From the NCBI GenBank assembly GCA_050309585.1, contig JBNRML010000036.1:33961-97960 (forward strand): a DNA stretch of 64,000 nucleotides, written 5' to 3'. This DNA is from Bovifimicola sp050309585. GTDB taxonomy: Bacteria; Bacillota; Clostridia; Lachnospirales; Lachnospiraceae. The position numbers and the translations under genes are program-made. The notes below the pieces were generated by a model. That model made no database searches, was not told the origin of the DNA, and saw only the letters and a list, made by a program, of their open reading frames with translations. Positions within the stretch are counted from its first letter, which is position 1. Each line of letters opens with the position of its first letter. Of the stretch, positions 52,782 through 61,083 are shown piece by piece.

Positions 52782-54284
52782 ATGAGATGCTATAGATGTG
52801 ATAGCGTGCTTTCTGGAAATGACTTCTGTAATAGCTGTGGTGCGGAGGTTTCTGTCTACAAAAAGATAGTTAAACTCTCTAATGCCTACTATAATATGGG
52901 ACTTGCAAAGGCTCAGATTAGGGATTTGACAGGTGCCTGCGAGTTGTTGAGAAGAAGTGTGCGCTTTGATAAAAGTAATATTGATGCAAGAAATCTTTTA
53001 GGGCTTGTTTATTATGAAATGGGAGAGGCAGTTCAGGCTTTTTCGGAATGGATTATTAGCAAGAATATTCAGCCTGACAAAAATATTGCTGGTGACTACA
53101 TAAAGAGGCTTCAGTCAAATGCTAACAGATTAGAAATAATCAACCAGACAATAAAAAAATATAATATTGCACTGAATTATGCAAAACAGGGTAATGATGA
53201 TTTGGCAGTTATTCAATTGAAAAAGGTATTGAATACAAACCCTAATCTCATAAAAGGACATTTGCTTTTAGCACTTTTATATATGAAAAAGGGTGATTAT
53301 GAAAGAGCAAAGAAACCTATCATGAAGACTCTGAAAATTGACACGAACAATCCTCTGGCAAAGAAATATCTCAAGGAAATTAAAAATGAAACAGAGGGAA
53401 AACACAGTGATATTGATAAAAAGAAAAAATCATCGGAAGGATTCAGGGATTACGAAAAAGAACAGGTAGAAAAAGAAATCAGAAATGGTTACGATGTTAT
53501 TGTCCCTGCAAGGAGGAATGATTACAGGGAGTCAAATGCCGGTCTCCTCACTGTGATAAACGTGTTAATTGGTGCGGTAATCGGGGTGGCAGTGGCATTC
53601 TTCCTGTTGATGCCGGCTAAGGAAAAGTCGTTGAAGGATAATCATAACAGAGAAATATTAAAATTAAATTCACAAATTGATACCATAAATAATGAGAAAA
53701 ATGACTTGTCATCCCAAATTAGTGCGTTACAGGGAGAAAAAGATTCTCTTTCCGGTCAGCTTGACGCTAAGGGAAATGAAAATAATCAGATTGTTGAAGA
53801 TTATGACAAGCTGATAACTGCCACAAATTTCTTTAACGCAAAGGATTATGTTAAATGTGCGGAAAATCTTGTCGCAATTTCAAATCCTGCCAGAAGTGAA
53901 AGTTTCAGTGCAATGTATCAGCCGATGAAGGAAGAGTCCTTTAAACAGGCGGCAGCATGGTATTTTGCATCAGGAAATACAAATCTTTCAAAGGCAAATT
54001 CACTTGAAACCTTTGATATGGCCATAGGAGATTATACAAATTGTTTTAATTATGATTTTCTTTCAATAGATTATGTTACTGCAGCAGATAAAATTGGAGA
54101 AACATATGAAAAACAGTATGACATGGCATTTGCACAGGGAATAGATGTGGCAGCAAGTTACAAGGAGAGAGCACTGAAAAATCTTGCGGATTTGGCGGAT
54201 AATAAGTTAGCAAATACGACGGGAATAGATGCAAAAGCAGTGGAAAATGTAAGAAAACACATTGAAAATATATCGAAAAAGTAA
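52782..54284 (+). CDS. Zinc-ribbon, TPR and coiled-coil membrane protein
   Basis: A 500-residue protein that starts with a zinc ribbon (MRCYRCDSVLSGNDFCNSCG, two CxxC pairs). It continues with about five TPR units (residues 30-200, e.g. NLLGLVYYEMGEAVQAFSEW, HLLLALLYMKKGDYERAKKP), a charged linker, one membrane helix (about 252-280, VINVLIGAVIGVAVAFFLL), a coiled coil (about 285-345) and a helical C-terminus. Cytoplasmic TPRs with an outside coiled coil suggest an assembly or scaffold role; nothing more specific can be said. Confidence 0.82.
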   Translation: MRCYRCDSVLSGNDFCNSCGAEVSVYKKIVKLSNAYYNMGLAKAQIRDLTGACELLRRSVRFDKSNIDARNLLGLVYYEMGEAVQAFSEWIISKNIQPDKNIAGDYIKRLQSNANRLEIINQTIKKYNIALNYAKQGNDDLAVIQLKKVLNTNPNLIKGHLLLALLYMKKGDYERAKKPIMKTLKIDTNNPLAKKYLKEIKNETEGKHSDIDKKKKSSEGFRDYEKEQVEKEIRNGYDVIVPARRNDYRESNAGLLTVINVLIGAVIGVAVAFFLLMPAKEKSLKDNHNREILKLNSQIDTINNEKNDLSSQISALQGEKDSLSGQLDAKGNENNQIVEDYDKLITATNFFNAKDYVKCAENLVAISNPARSESFSAMYQPMKEESFKQAAAWYFASGNTNLSKANSLETFDMAIGDYTNCFNYDFLSIDYVTAADKIGETYEKQYDMAFAQGIDVAASYKERALKNLADLADNKLANTTGIDAKAVENVRKHIENISKK

Positions 54285-54296
54285 GCAATACACAAA

Positions 54297-54329
54297 AGAG
54301 AGATAGTCGGAAGGACTGTCTCTTTTTTT
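54297..54329 (+). terminator. Intrinsic terminator after the TPR gene
   Basis: AGAGATAGTC pairs with GACTGTCTCT around GGAAG, followed by TTTTTTT. Confidence 0.85.
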
Positions 54330-54360
54330 GATATGAAAATGTAAAGGAAGGAGAGCCGGG

Positions 54361-54708
54361 ATGATAGAAATACTCGATGGGATTCTGATTGTTCGGGTAA
54401 GTGAAGAACTGGACCAGCATAATGCAGATTTGATACGAAAGGAAGTAGATGAAACAATAAAAAAACAGAGAATTGTCGAAATAATATTTGATTTTCAAAA
54501 GACAACCTTTATGGATAGCTCAGGAATAGGAATGGTAATGGGAAGATTTAAGCTTGTAAATAGTATAGGAGGAAGTGTTGCAGTGGTGAATTTATGTGAA
54601 AGAGTGAAAAAGATATTTACTTTTTCGGGATTAACAAAAATAGTGAATCAGTACGAGAATGTTGAGGAAGCATTACAAATAATGAAAGGGGAAGGAGATA
54701 ATGAATAA
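54361..54708 (+). CDS. spoIIAA: Anti-sigma-F factor antagonist SpoIIAA
   Basis: STAS-domain protein that, when unphosphorylated, frees sigma F from SpoIIAB in the forespore. 115 residues; the phosphorylated serine lies in MDSSGIGMVMG. AAGGAGAG lies five bases before the ATG. First gene of the classic spoIIA operon. No sigma-H promoter could be placed with confidence. Confidence 0.94.
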   Translation: MIEILDGILIVRVSEELDQHNADLIRKEVDETIKKQRIVEIIFDFQKTTFMDSSGIGMVMGRFKLVNSIGGSVAVVNLCERVKKIFTFSGLTKIVNQYENVEEALQIMKGEGDNE

Positions 54709-55189
54709 TAATGTTGAGAGGATGTCAGTAAAATTTGACAGTGATTCTGTTAATGAATCATTTGCCAGAATTGTGGTTTCTGCATTTGTCACCAGATTAA
54801 ATCCTACAATTGATGAGATGGAGGATATTAAAATGGCAGTTTCAGAGGCTGTAACTAATTCTATTATTCATGGATACGAGAAAAAACAGGGGACTATAAA
54901 AATGGAATGTGAAATAGATGGCAGGGAAATTGTCATCAGAATAATTGACAACGGAAGAGGGATAGAAAATATCGAGGAGGCAATGAAACCTTTATTTACA
55001 ACAAAACCAGATGAGGAAAGGTCGGGTATGGGCTTTTCGATAATGAAGGTTGTAATGGATGATGTGAGAGTGGTTTCCGGTGCTTCAGGAACTATTGTAA
55101 CACTTTCAAAGAGAATAGGCGAGTATTTAGAAAATGAGGGGGATTGCAGGAGAATAGTGGAGGGAGTATGGAAAACAAGCAACTCTTAG
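54701..55189 (+). CDS. spoIIAB: Anti-sigma-F factor SpoIIAB
   Basis: GHKL-fold kinase that binds sigma F and phosphorylates SpoIIAA. 162 residues with the N-box EAVTNSIIHGYE and G-boxes DNGRGIENIEEAM and RSGMGFSIMKVVMD. It overlaps spoIIAA by eight bases and sigF by about 20. About 15 residues longer at the C-terminus than usual (DCRRIVEGVWKTSNS). Confidence 0.94.
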   Translation: MNNNVERMSVKFDSDSVNESFARIVVSAFVTRLNPTIDEMEDIKMAVSEAVTNSIIHGYEKKQGTIKMECEIDGREIVIRIIDNGRGIENIEEAMKPLFTTKPDEERSGMGFSIMKVVMDDVRVVSGASGTIVTLSKRIGEYLENEGDCRRIVEGVWKTSNS

Positions 55190-55893
55190 GCAGGATGAGA
55201 ATTGGAGACAGAGAGGCAAGGAATCTTCTGATTGAGAATAATGTGGGGCTTGTTTGGAGTATTGTGAAAAAGTTTTCAAATAGAGGTTATGAGACAGAGG
55301 ATATATTTCAAATAGGCTGTGTGGGGCTGATTAAGGCTGTTGATAAGTTTGATGAAAGCTTTGGTGTGGAATTTTCAACATATGCGGTGCCAATGATTAT
55401 GGGTGAAATAAAAAGGTTTATGAGGGATGATGGGATAATTAAGATATCAAGGAGTCTGAAAGAAAATAATTGGAAACTTAATAAAATTAAAGAGGATTTT
55501 TTTAGGGAAAAGGGAAGAGAACCGACGATTTGTGAGTTGGAAACAATGTCTGGGATTAATAAAGAGGACATTGTTCAGGCGCTGGAAATAAAGACAGAAG
55601 TGGACAGTATATATAGAAACCTGGGAGGTGGGGAAGAGAAAGACAGAATGTTAATTGATAAGCTGGAGAATGAAAGTGTTGAGAGGGGTGCTGATGAAAA
55701 GCTGTTAAATCGTATGTGTCTTATGGAATCATTAGAGAATCTTGATGAAACTCAAAAGAAGATAATAATTATGAGGTATTTCATGGACAAAACACAGTCT
55801 GAAATTGCTAAAGAGCTGAATATAAGTCAGGTTCAGGTATCCAGAATGGAGAAGAAGATTTTGTTAAGCTTGAGGAAAACGATAGGAGACTAA
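55168..55893 (+). CDS. sigF: Sporulation sigma factor F
   Basis: Forespore-specific RNA polymerase sigma factor of 241 residues. Region 2 is seen as EDIFQIGCVGLIKAVDKFD and FSTYAVPMIMGEIKRFMRD, region 3 as REPTICELE, and region 4 as KTQSEIAKELNISQVQVSR. ATG 55168 follows GGAGGG; an in-frame TTG at 55144 is less likely. Normally spoVA genes follow; here a chemotaxis receptor gene intervenes. Confidence 0.95.
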   Translation: MENKQLLGRMRIGDREARNLLIENNVGLVWSIVKKFSNRGYETEDIFQIGCVGLIKAVDKFDESFGVEFSTYAVPMIMGEIKRFMRDDGIIKISRSLKENNWKLNKIKEDFFREKGREPTICELETMSGINKEDIVQALEIKTEVDSIYRNLGGGEEKDRMLIDKLENESVERGADEKLLNRMCLMESLENLDETQKKIIIMRYFMDKTQSEIAKELNISQVQVSRMEKKILLSLRKTIGD

Positions 55894-56023
55894 AAAAACA
55901 TAATTTTACCGTAATTCTTGTAAAATATGACAAAACTTTATAAATAATTGCTAAAAAACTAGAAATTATTACAAATATATTGTATAATGGGAGCATTAAG
56001 TAAAAGGTGGTGTTACAAGTTTT

Positions 56024-58405
56024 ATGGACAAAGATAAAGATATTAATATAGGGAAAGATATAAAGATTGATGAAGAAGTTAGTAAGGAAAAAGGTGTAAA
56101 GAAAGAGAAGAAAACAGTATTCTTTACGAAAAATAAGGCAGAAAAACCAGAAAAAAAACCAAAGGAGCCGAAGCCACCAAAGGCCCCGAAGGAGCCGAAG
56201 CCGCCAAAGGCCCCAAAGGAGCCGAAGCCGCCAAAGGCCCCGAAGGAGCCGAAGCCGCCAAAAGCACCGAAGGAGCCAAAGCCACCAAAGGCATCAAAGC
56301 CTAAGAAAGATGGTAAGGGTGGATTATTTAAAAAGAATAAAGATGGCAAGTCAGACTATTCACATGATATCTCAGAAGTTACTACAGTGAATAAAATCCA
56401 GACAAAGCTGATTGTTGCGTTTATGATACCGGTTGTGTTGTTTGTGGTAGTAGGTATGATAAACTACTCTATTTCGGAGCAGGGACTTAAAGAGAATGCA
56501 GAATCCCTCACATATACCAGTGTGGACACTTTGAAGGAATATTTTGAGTTAGGTTTTCAGAGCATAGAACTTACCGGAACAAGAATATGCGTTAATAGTG
56601 ATGTTAATTCACATTTTGGCGGATTGTATGAAAATACATTTGAACTAGATGCAAAGACAGCCGTGGTGACAGAGGCTGTTGCCGACAAGTACATATTGAA
56701 TATTGTTGCATTTAGTGAAAATCAGAAGAATTCACTTTCTAATACAGGTGTTGTCAAAGGAAAGGACTTGTATAACACATTTGTAGGTTCAGCTACCGGA
56801 AAGGAAGTTGAACAGAAGATGGAAAATGGCAAATGCTGGATTAGCACACATCCGGAAGTGGATGATATGATGAATTACAGTGATAATCAATATGCACTTT
56901 CATATGTGAATGAAATTCTTGACAGTAATAACAAACCGGTTGGATACCTGTTAATTGATGTTAAGTCATCTTTTATAAAGGATATTCTTGACAATGCCAA
57001 AGTTGGTTCCAACAGCATTAAGGGATTTGTAACCAGTGATGGAAAAGAAGTTATTTCCGGACCTAAGGGCTTCAAATTTAGTGACAAGAAATTCTTTAAT
57101 GAGATTAAAAACAGTAAAGAAGGCGGTTACAAATATGTAAGCTACAAGGGTGAATCATATTTGTTCTTATATGATAAGGTATCATATGGCGATGGGATTG
57201 TATGTGTGTTGGTTCCAAAGGCAGTTATCGTAGAAAAGGCAAATGATATCAGGTTGTTTACTGTTTTGACAATAATCGCCTGCTGTATTATAGCAGTTGT
57301 TATTGGTTCTATACTTGCATTGGGTATTTCGAAAACCATTAACAAGATTAACGATGTAATGAAACAGACTGCAGAAGGTGATCTCACAGGAAAGCTACAG
57401 GTTAACAGAAAAGATGAATTCCGTCTCCTGTCAGGAAATATTGGTAATATGATATTTAGCATTAAGAAGCTTATTAAGAAGATGACAAGAGTAAGTGAGC
57501 AGGTTCAGGATTCAGCAGTTCAGGTAAATGATAACTCTGACGTGTTATATGAGGCGACAAAGGATATTAAGACCTCAATAGAATTTATTGAGCAGGGCTT
57601 AATACAGCAGTCAGAGGATACAGAGAGCTGTCTCAGACAGATGTCAGATTTGTCAGACAGAATCAATGCAGTTTCAGATAGCACAGTAGAAATTGGAAAC
57701 ATTGCAAATAAGACCCAGGAAACTGTTAACAATGGTATGGGTATTGTTACGGAGCTTGGAGAGAGAGTAAAGGATACCACGGATATTACAAAGAATATTA
57801 TTGAAGATATTGCATCTCTTGAGCAGGAATCCAGAGCAATAAATAGCATTATTTCAACAATCAATGAAATTGCGGAGGAGACAAACCTTCTTTCTTTAAA
57901 TGCTTCAATTGAGGCAGCAAGAGCCGGAGAAGCAGGAAGGGGATTTGCTGTTGTATCTGATGAAATCCGAAAGCTCGCAGAACAGTCTTCTGAGGCAGCA
58001 GAGCAGATTAGTGAAATAATTGACAGAATTCAGAGCAGGGTTAAGGTAACAATTAGTACTGCGATGAAGGCAGAAGATATAGTTAATTATCAGGCAGAGG
58101 CACTTGGAACTACGGTTAATGTCTTCCAGGAAATCAGAGGTCAGGTAGATACACTTGCACAGGATCTTGACACTATTTCAGTCAGTGTTAAGGGAATGGA
58201 GGAAGCTAAGAATGACACAATGGAAGCAATCGCAAGTATTTCAACCACATCAAATGAAACAGAGGCAGCTTCTACAGAGCTTACAAAAAGTGCAGAGAGA
58301 CAGATGCAGGCAGTTGAGGTTCTCAATACAGCTGTTAAGCAGTTACAGCTTAATTCAAACGAATTAGATGAATCAATCAGTGTATTTAAGGTTGATGATA
58401 AATAA
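56024..58405 (+). CDS. Methyl-accepting chemotaxis protein with Lys/Pro/Glu repeat head
   Basis: A transmembrane chemoreceptor of 793 residues. A cytoplasmic head of about 125 residues, almost all charged or proline, precedes the first membrane helix (about 128-148, LIVAFMIPVVLFVVVGMI); receptors normally start directly at that helix. A dCache-type sensor follows outside the membrane (about 150-405), then the second helix (about 410-435), HAMP, and a signalling domain with the conserved hairpin EIAEETNLLSLNASIEAARA and GRGFAVVSDEIRKLAEQS. A TATAAT at 55983-55988 may be its -10. The ribosome site AAGGTGG is 14 bases away, rather far. Confidence 0.92.
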   Translation: MDKDKDINIGKDIKIDEEVSKEKGVKKEKKTVFFTKNKAEKPEKKPKEPKPPKAPKEPKPPKAPKEPKPPKAPKEPKPPKAPKEPKPPKASKPKKDGKGGLFKKNKDGKSDYSHDISEVTTVNKIQTKLIVAFMIPVVLFVVVGMINYSISEQGLKENAESLTYTSVDTLKEYFELGFQSIELTGTRICVNSDVNSHFGGLYENTFELDAKTAVVTEAVADKYILNIVAFSENQKNSLSNTGVVKGKDLYNTFVGSATGKEVEQKMENGKCWISTHPEVDDMMNYSDNQYALSYVNEILDSNNKPVGYLLIDVKSSFIKDILDNAKVGSNSIKGFVTSDGKEVISGPKGFKFSDKKFFNEIKNSKEGGYKYVSYKGESYLFLYDKVSYGDGIVCVLVPKAVIVEKANDIRLFTVLTIIACCIIAVVIGSILALGISKTINKINDVMKQTAEGDLTGKLQVNRKDEFRLLSGNIGNMIFSIKKLIKKMTRVSEQVQDSAVQVNDNSDVLYEATKDIKTSIEFIEQGLIQQSEDTESCLRQMSDLSDRINAVSDSTVEIGNIANKTQETVNNGMGIVTELGERVKDTTDITKNIIEDIASLEQESRAINSIISTINEIAEETNLLSLNASIEAARAGEAGRGFAVVSDEIRKLAEQSSEAAEQISEIIDRIQSRVKVTISTAMKAEDIVNYQAEALGTTVNVFQEIRGQVDTLAQDLDTISVSVKGMEEAKNDTMEAIASISTTSNETEAASTELTKSAERQMQAVEVLNTAVKQLQLNSNELDESISVFKVDDK
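56162..56296 (+). repeat. Five 27-bp in-frame repeats (KEPKPPKAP units)
   Basis: Five successive units of nine codons, KEPKPPKAP (the last KEPKPPKAS), cover residues 47-91 of the chemoreceptor. The DNA units differ at a few third positions, so the array is not brand new, but it is close enough to vary by slippage. The long antisense frame seen here is only its mirror. Confidence 0.9.
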
Positions 58406-58410
58406 ATAAA

Positions 58411-58445
58411 AAAAATCGTTCCTCATTTTTGGGGAACGATTTTTT
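58411..58445 (+). terminator. Intrinsic terminator after the chemoreceptor
   Basis: A perfect 12-pair stem AAAAATCGTTCC with GGAACGATTTTT around a 10-base loop, ending in a T-run. Confidence 0.88.
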
Positions 58446-58500
58446 GTCGTCATGGCGTATATGTATTTTTTAATGAAATATACACATAATAGTGTGGAAA

Positions 58501-58541
58501 GTAAATTTGCTCCGACATGGAGATTAGTGTGAAAAAGAAGG
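58501..58541 (+). repeat. Truncated copy of element R (R4)
   Basis: AAATTTGCTCCGACATGGAG and then ATTAGTGTGAAAAA match the right end of element R exactly except for one lost G in GGAGG. Hairpins A and B are absent. Just upstream 58457-58482 forms an unrelated GTATAT/ATATAC hairpin. The element stands directly before the shortened spoVAA frame. Confidence 0.7.
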
Positions 58542-58545
58542 TGTT

Positions 58546-58872
58546 TTGGTGAAAGATTATATTAAGGCAGGATTTGTCAGTGCAATAATATTTTTTGGAG
58601 CAGCATTTGCAATTATGGCTTTTAATGAGGATGTTGCTGTGGAGTCACTTTTTGAAAAGATTTATTTTTTGGTAATGGGTGAAGAGAAAAATGGAATGAC
58701 GGTGCTTGACTGGAGTTACGGTATTGGACTCGGGTTGGGAATATTGATTTTTTTTAACAGATTTGGAAAAGAGAAAAATGGCGAACCGACTCCAATAGAA
58801 TTAAAGACGTATCAATATGAACGTGATATAGATGAATATATGGATAATGAGGGGAAGAAAAGTGATTATTAG
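58546..58872 (+). CDS. spoVAA: Stage V sporulation protein AA, C-terminal membrane part only
   Basis: SpoVAA is part of the channel that loads dipicolinic acid into spores. This 108-residue frame matches only the membrane C-terminus of the protein: IKAGFVSAIIFFGAAFAIMAFNEDV-like text split over the first helix, YGIGLGLGILIFFNRFGKEK for the second, and PTPIELKTYQYE. The soluble N-terminal half of the usual 200-residue protein is missing, and the frame starts right after a remnant of element R. GTG 58546 has AAGGTG nearby. Either a natural short form or a truncation; function may be reduced. Confidence 0.75.
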   Translation: MVKDYIKAGFVSAIIFFGAAFAIMAFNEDVAVESLFEKIYFLVMGEEKNGMTVLDWSYGIGLGLGILIFFNRFGKEKNGEPTPIELKTYQYERDIDEYMDNEGKKSDY

Positions 58873-59299
58873 AAATATTATTTTAGCTGTTTGGGGAATA
58901 AGTGGCGGGTTAATGGTAGCAGCTGGAATATGCGCTCTAATGACTACCATCAATTTTATTTCAAGACTGGCGCTTAAAACAAATACGGCATATAGAGTGA
59001 AAAACTATGAAAATATGTTGTTTTGTGGGGCATTTATTGGGAATTCAATTTATTTTGTATATCCAGTCATAAATCTAAGAAGTGGTCCGGGGAATATATT
59101 GCTGGGAATAATCGGAGGATTTTGGGGAATTTACGTAGGGTGTCTGGCTATGTCACTGGCGGAGGCCTTGGATGCATCTACTGTATTTTTCAGAAGGATA
59201 GGGCTCAAAAAACACATAAAAGCAGTCATATTCGGAATTATTATTGGAAAGGTTTTGGGCAATTGGATATTCTGGCACTTTATGAATGTTCCCTGCTGA
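58862..59299 (+). CDS. spoVAB: Stage V sporulation protein AB
   Basis: Membrane protein of the spoVA system, 145 residues with about four helices; GGLMVAAGICALMTTINFIS, FWGIYVGCLAMSLAEALD and the RRIGLKKHIK turn fit SpoVAB. GTG 58862 has AGGGGAAG upstream and overlaps the end of spoVAA by 11 bases; the ATG at 58832 is an alternative. spoVAC should follow but lies about 2.9 kb away beyond a three-gene cassette. Confidence 0.82.
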   Translation: MIIRNIILAVWGISGGLMVAAGICALMTTINFISRLALKTNTAYRVKNYENMLFCGAFIGNSIYFVYPVINLRSGPGNILLGIIGGFWGIYVGCLAMSLAEALDASTVFFRRIGLKKHIKAVIFGIIIGKVLGNWIFWHFMNVPC

Positions 59300-59336
59300 A
59301 CTGTTGCAAAATATGTATAAAAAACTTCTGTATTTA

Positions 59337-59365
59337 TTGTAAATATTGTGCTAATGTGCTAAAAT
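59337..59365 (+). promoter_or_regulatory. Promoter of the envelope cassette
   Basis: TTGTAA (59337-59342), a 17-base spacer and TAAAAT (59360-59365), 30 bases before the start of the first cassette gene. It indicates transcription independent of spoVAA-AB. Confidence 0.55.
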
Positions 59366-59396
59366 TTTAGTGAATTTTTATTATGATGGAGGAAAA

Positions 59397-60119
59397 ATGG
59401 AACAGAAGGTTAGTTTATACAAGAATTCCAGTTCAAAGGTTACGGATGCCTTTGATAATGTTGTGGCAAATATCTGCCTGCAAAGAGAAAAAAAAGGGTA
59501 TAAATCTTATTTATTGACGGGGGTTGAACCAGGGGTGGGAACAACTACGGTTGCCATAGAATTAGCAATGGCCCTTGCTGAAACAGGATGGAAAACATTA
59601 CTTTTAGATGCGGACATGAGAAAAAATTCAGCATATAAAAGACTGGGTGAAAATTTATTTGTGGGAATGACAGACTATATAAGAGGAAGTGTAGATGAGA
59701 CAAAGATTATTTATGGTACAAATATAGAAAATCTTGACTATGTGCCTTGTGGTAACGTGAAGGATTCCAATCAATTGAGAATGTTATATTCTCATAGAAT
59801 GTCTAAAATATTAAATATATTAAATGCGTGCTATGATTATGTGATAATTGATGTTCCGGCTCTTAATTCGGCAGTAGATCCGCATATTTTTGCCATGAAA
59901 ACCGATGCTACCATTATTGTGGCTGCATTAGATGGCTCAAGTAAAAAAATGCTTGAGGAGGCCAGGGATAAGCTTGTTAAAGATGGCGCCAACATAATTG
60001 GTGTCATTGAAAACAAGGTTACAATGGAAGCTTATAAGGATTATAAGAAGGATTTTGATTACTTTACGGAAAAAAAATATCTTCATGGAAATCATTTATC
60101 CTTTGGAAACAAACAATAA
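59397..60119 (+). CDS. CpsD/BY-kinase-like ATPase with altered Walker A
   Basis: A 240-residue protein with the fold of bacterial tyrosine kinases that regulate polysaccharide synthesis. LLLDADMRK (Walker A-prime) and YVIIDVPAL (Walker B) are normal. The P-loop, usually PGEGKST, reads PGVGTTT, so the nucleotide-binding lysine is replaced by threonine (residue 49). The C-terminus is rich in tyrosine and phenylalanine (YKDYKKDFDYFTEKKYLH), as in kinases that phosphorylate their own tail. GGAGG lies seven bases before ATG 59397. It may be a non-catalytic regulator of the Wzz-like protein two genes on. Confidence 0.82.
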   Translation: MEQKVSLYKNSSSKVTDAFDNVVANICLQREKKGYKSYLLTGVEPGVGTTTVAIELAMALAETGWKTLLLDADMRKNSAYKRLGENLFVGMTDYIRGSVDETKIIYGTNIENLDYVPCGNVKDSNQLRMLYSHRMSKILNILNACYDYVIIDVPALNSAVDPHIFAMKTDATIIVAALDGSSKKMLEEARDKLVKDGANIIGVIENKVTMEAYKDYKKDFDYFTEKKYLHGNHLSFGNKQ

Positions 60120-60139
60120 TAAAAAAAGAGAGGACAACA

Positions 60140-61081
60140 ATGAGAACGCAAAAAATAAAAATCTGTTTCCTTGCACTCTTACAATGTGTTTTGTTGTGTC
60201 ATAACATTCCTGTTTTCGGTGATGTTCCCAATGTTCTGCCTGATGCAGAGCCTGTGGTACAGATTGCGGGATATGAGATGCAGGAGGGAAATATTGAATT
60301 AGATTCATCATTTACCATTAAAATTATATTGAAAAATAATAATGCATATGCAGCAGCATACAATGTGGTTGCGGATGTGACCACTTCGGATGTCCGGATG
60401 CAGCTTAAAAATGCAGAGGTTAGCCAGCGATATTTTGAATGTATTCCGGCAGGAGGCCAGGTAAGCTTTACACAGTCATTTGTTATTGACAAGGAGTATC
60501 CTCTAAATCATGCAATACTTACATATAATTTAAGATATACATCTGAAAGTGGTAAAGAGTATAGCAATACCTCTTACATATCACCTGGTCTTAAGAAAAC
60601 CTGTAAGTTATCGGTAAATTCAATTTCTGTTTCTGAAAATGCAAATGTTGGGGCAAGAACAATTATCAACGTGAAATGCGAAAATGTTGGTGTTGTTAAT
60701 ATGTCTAAGCTTTCAATGGTTTTAGAAGGAAACGTGGCGGATAACCAGACAAGTATTTATTTAGGTGAGATACCACCAGGAGAAATAATTAACAAAGACG
60801 TTTATGTTACATTTTTGAAGGAGGGTACTCAGGAGCTAAAGATTAGTTTTGAGTACACTGACGATTTTGGAGACAAGTATACATATGAACCATCATTCTT
60901 TACTGTAAATGTCAATAAGAAGAAAAGTGTTGGCATAGCATCTTCAAATTCAAGTGGAATAAACATTGGTGGACAGAATTTTAGCATAAAAATGATTCTT
61001 TTTACAATTATGTCGATAGTGGGAATTATTTATTTAATTACCAAGCTTTTAGATTCAATGAAACGCGGAGGAAGTAAATAG
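60140..61081 (+). CDS. Exported protein with CARDB/NEW3-like domains and C-terminal anchor
   Basis: A 313-residue protein with a signal peptide (about residues 1-28, ICFLALLQCVLLCHNIPVFG), two beta-sandwich domains of the kind found in adhesion or surface proteins (KIILKNNNAYAAAYNVVADV and INVKCENVGVVNMSKLSMVL are typical strands), and a last membrane helix followed by basic residues (MKRGGSK). Likely exposed on the cell surface and held by its C-terminus. Exact role unknown; the neighbours suggest envelope polymer export. Confidence 0.75.
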   Translation: MRTQKIKICFLALLQCVLLCHNIPVFGDVPNVLPDAEPVVQIAGYEMQEGNIELDSSFTIKIILKNNNAYAAAYNVVADVTTSDVRMQLKNAEVSQRYFECIPAGGQVSFTQSFVIDKEYPLNHAILTYNLRYTSESGKEYSNTSYISPGLKKTCKLSVNSISVSENANVGARTIINVKCENVGVVNMSKLSMVLEGNVADNQTSIYLGEIPPGEIINKDVYVTFLKEGTQELKISFEYTDDFGDKYTYEPSFFTVNVNKKKSVGIASSNSSGINIGGQNFSIKMILFTIMSIVGIIYLITKLLDSMKRGGSK

Positions 61082-61083
61082 AG

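Noticed and set aside
55996..56349. 117-residue minus-strand frame rich in GGFGSFGAF repeats
   Set aside because: It is the mirror image of the KEPKPPKAP repeat in the chemoreceptor gene; no ribosome site and wholly inside a convincing plus-strand gene.
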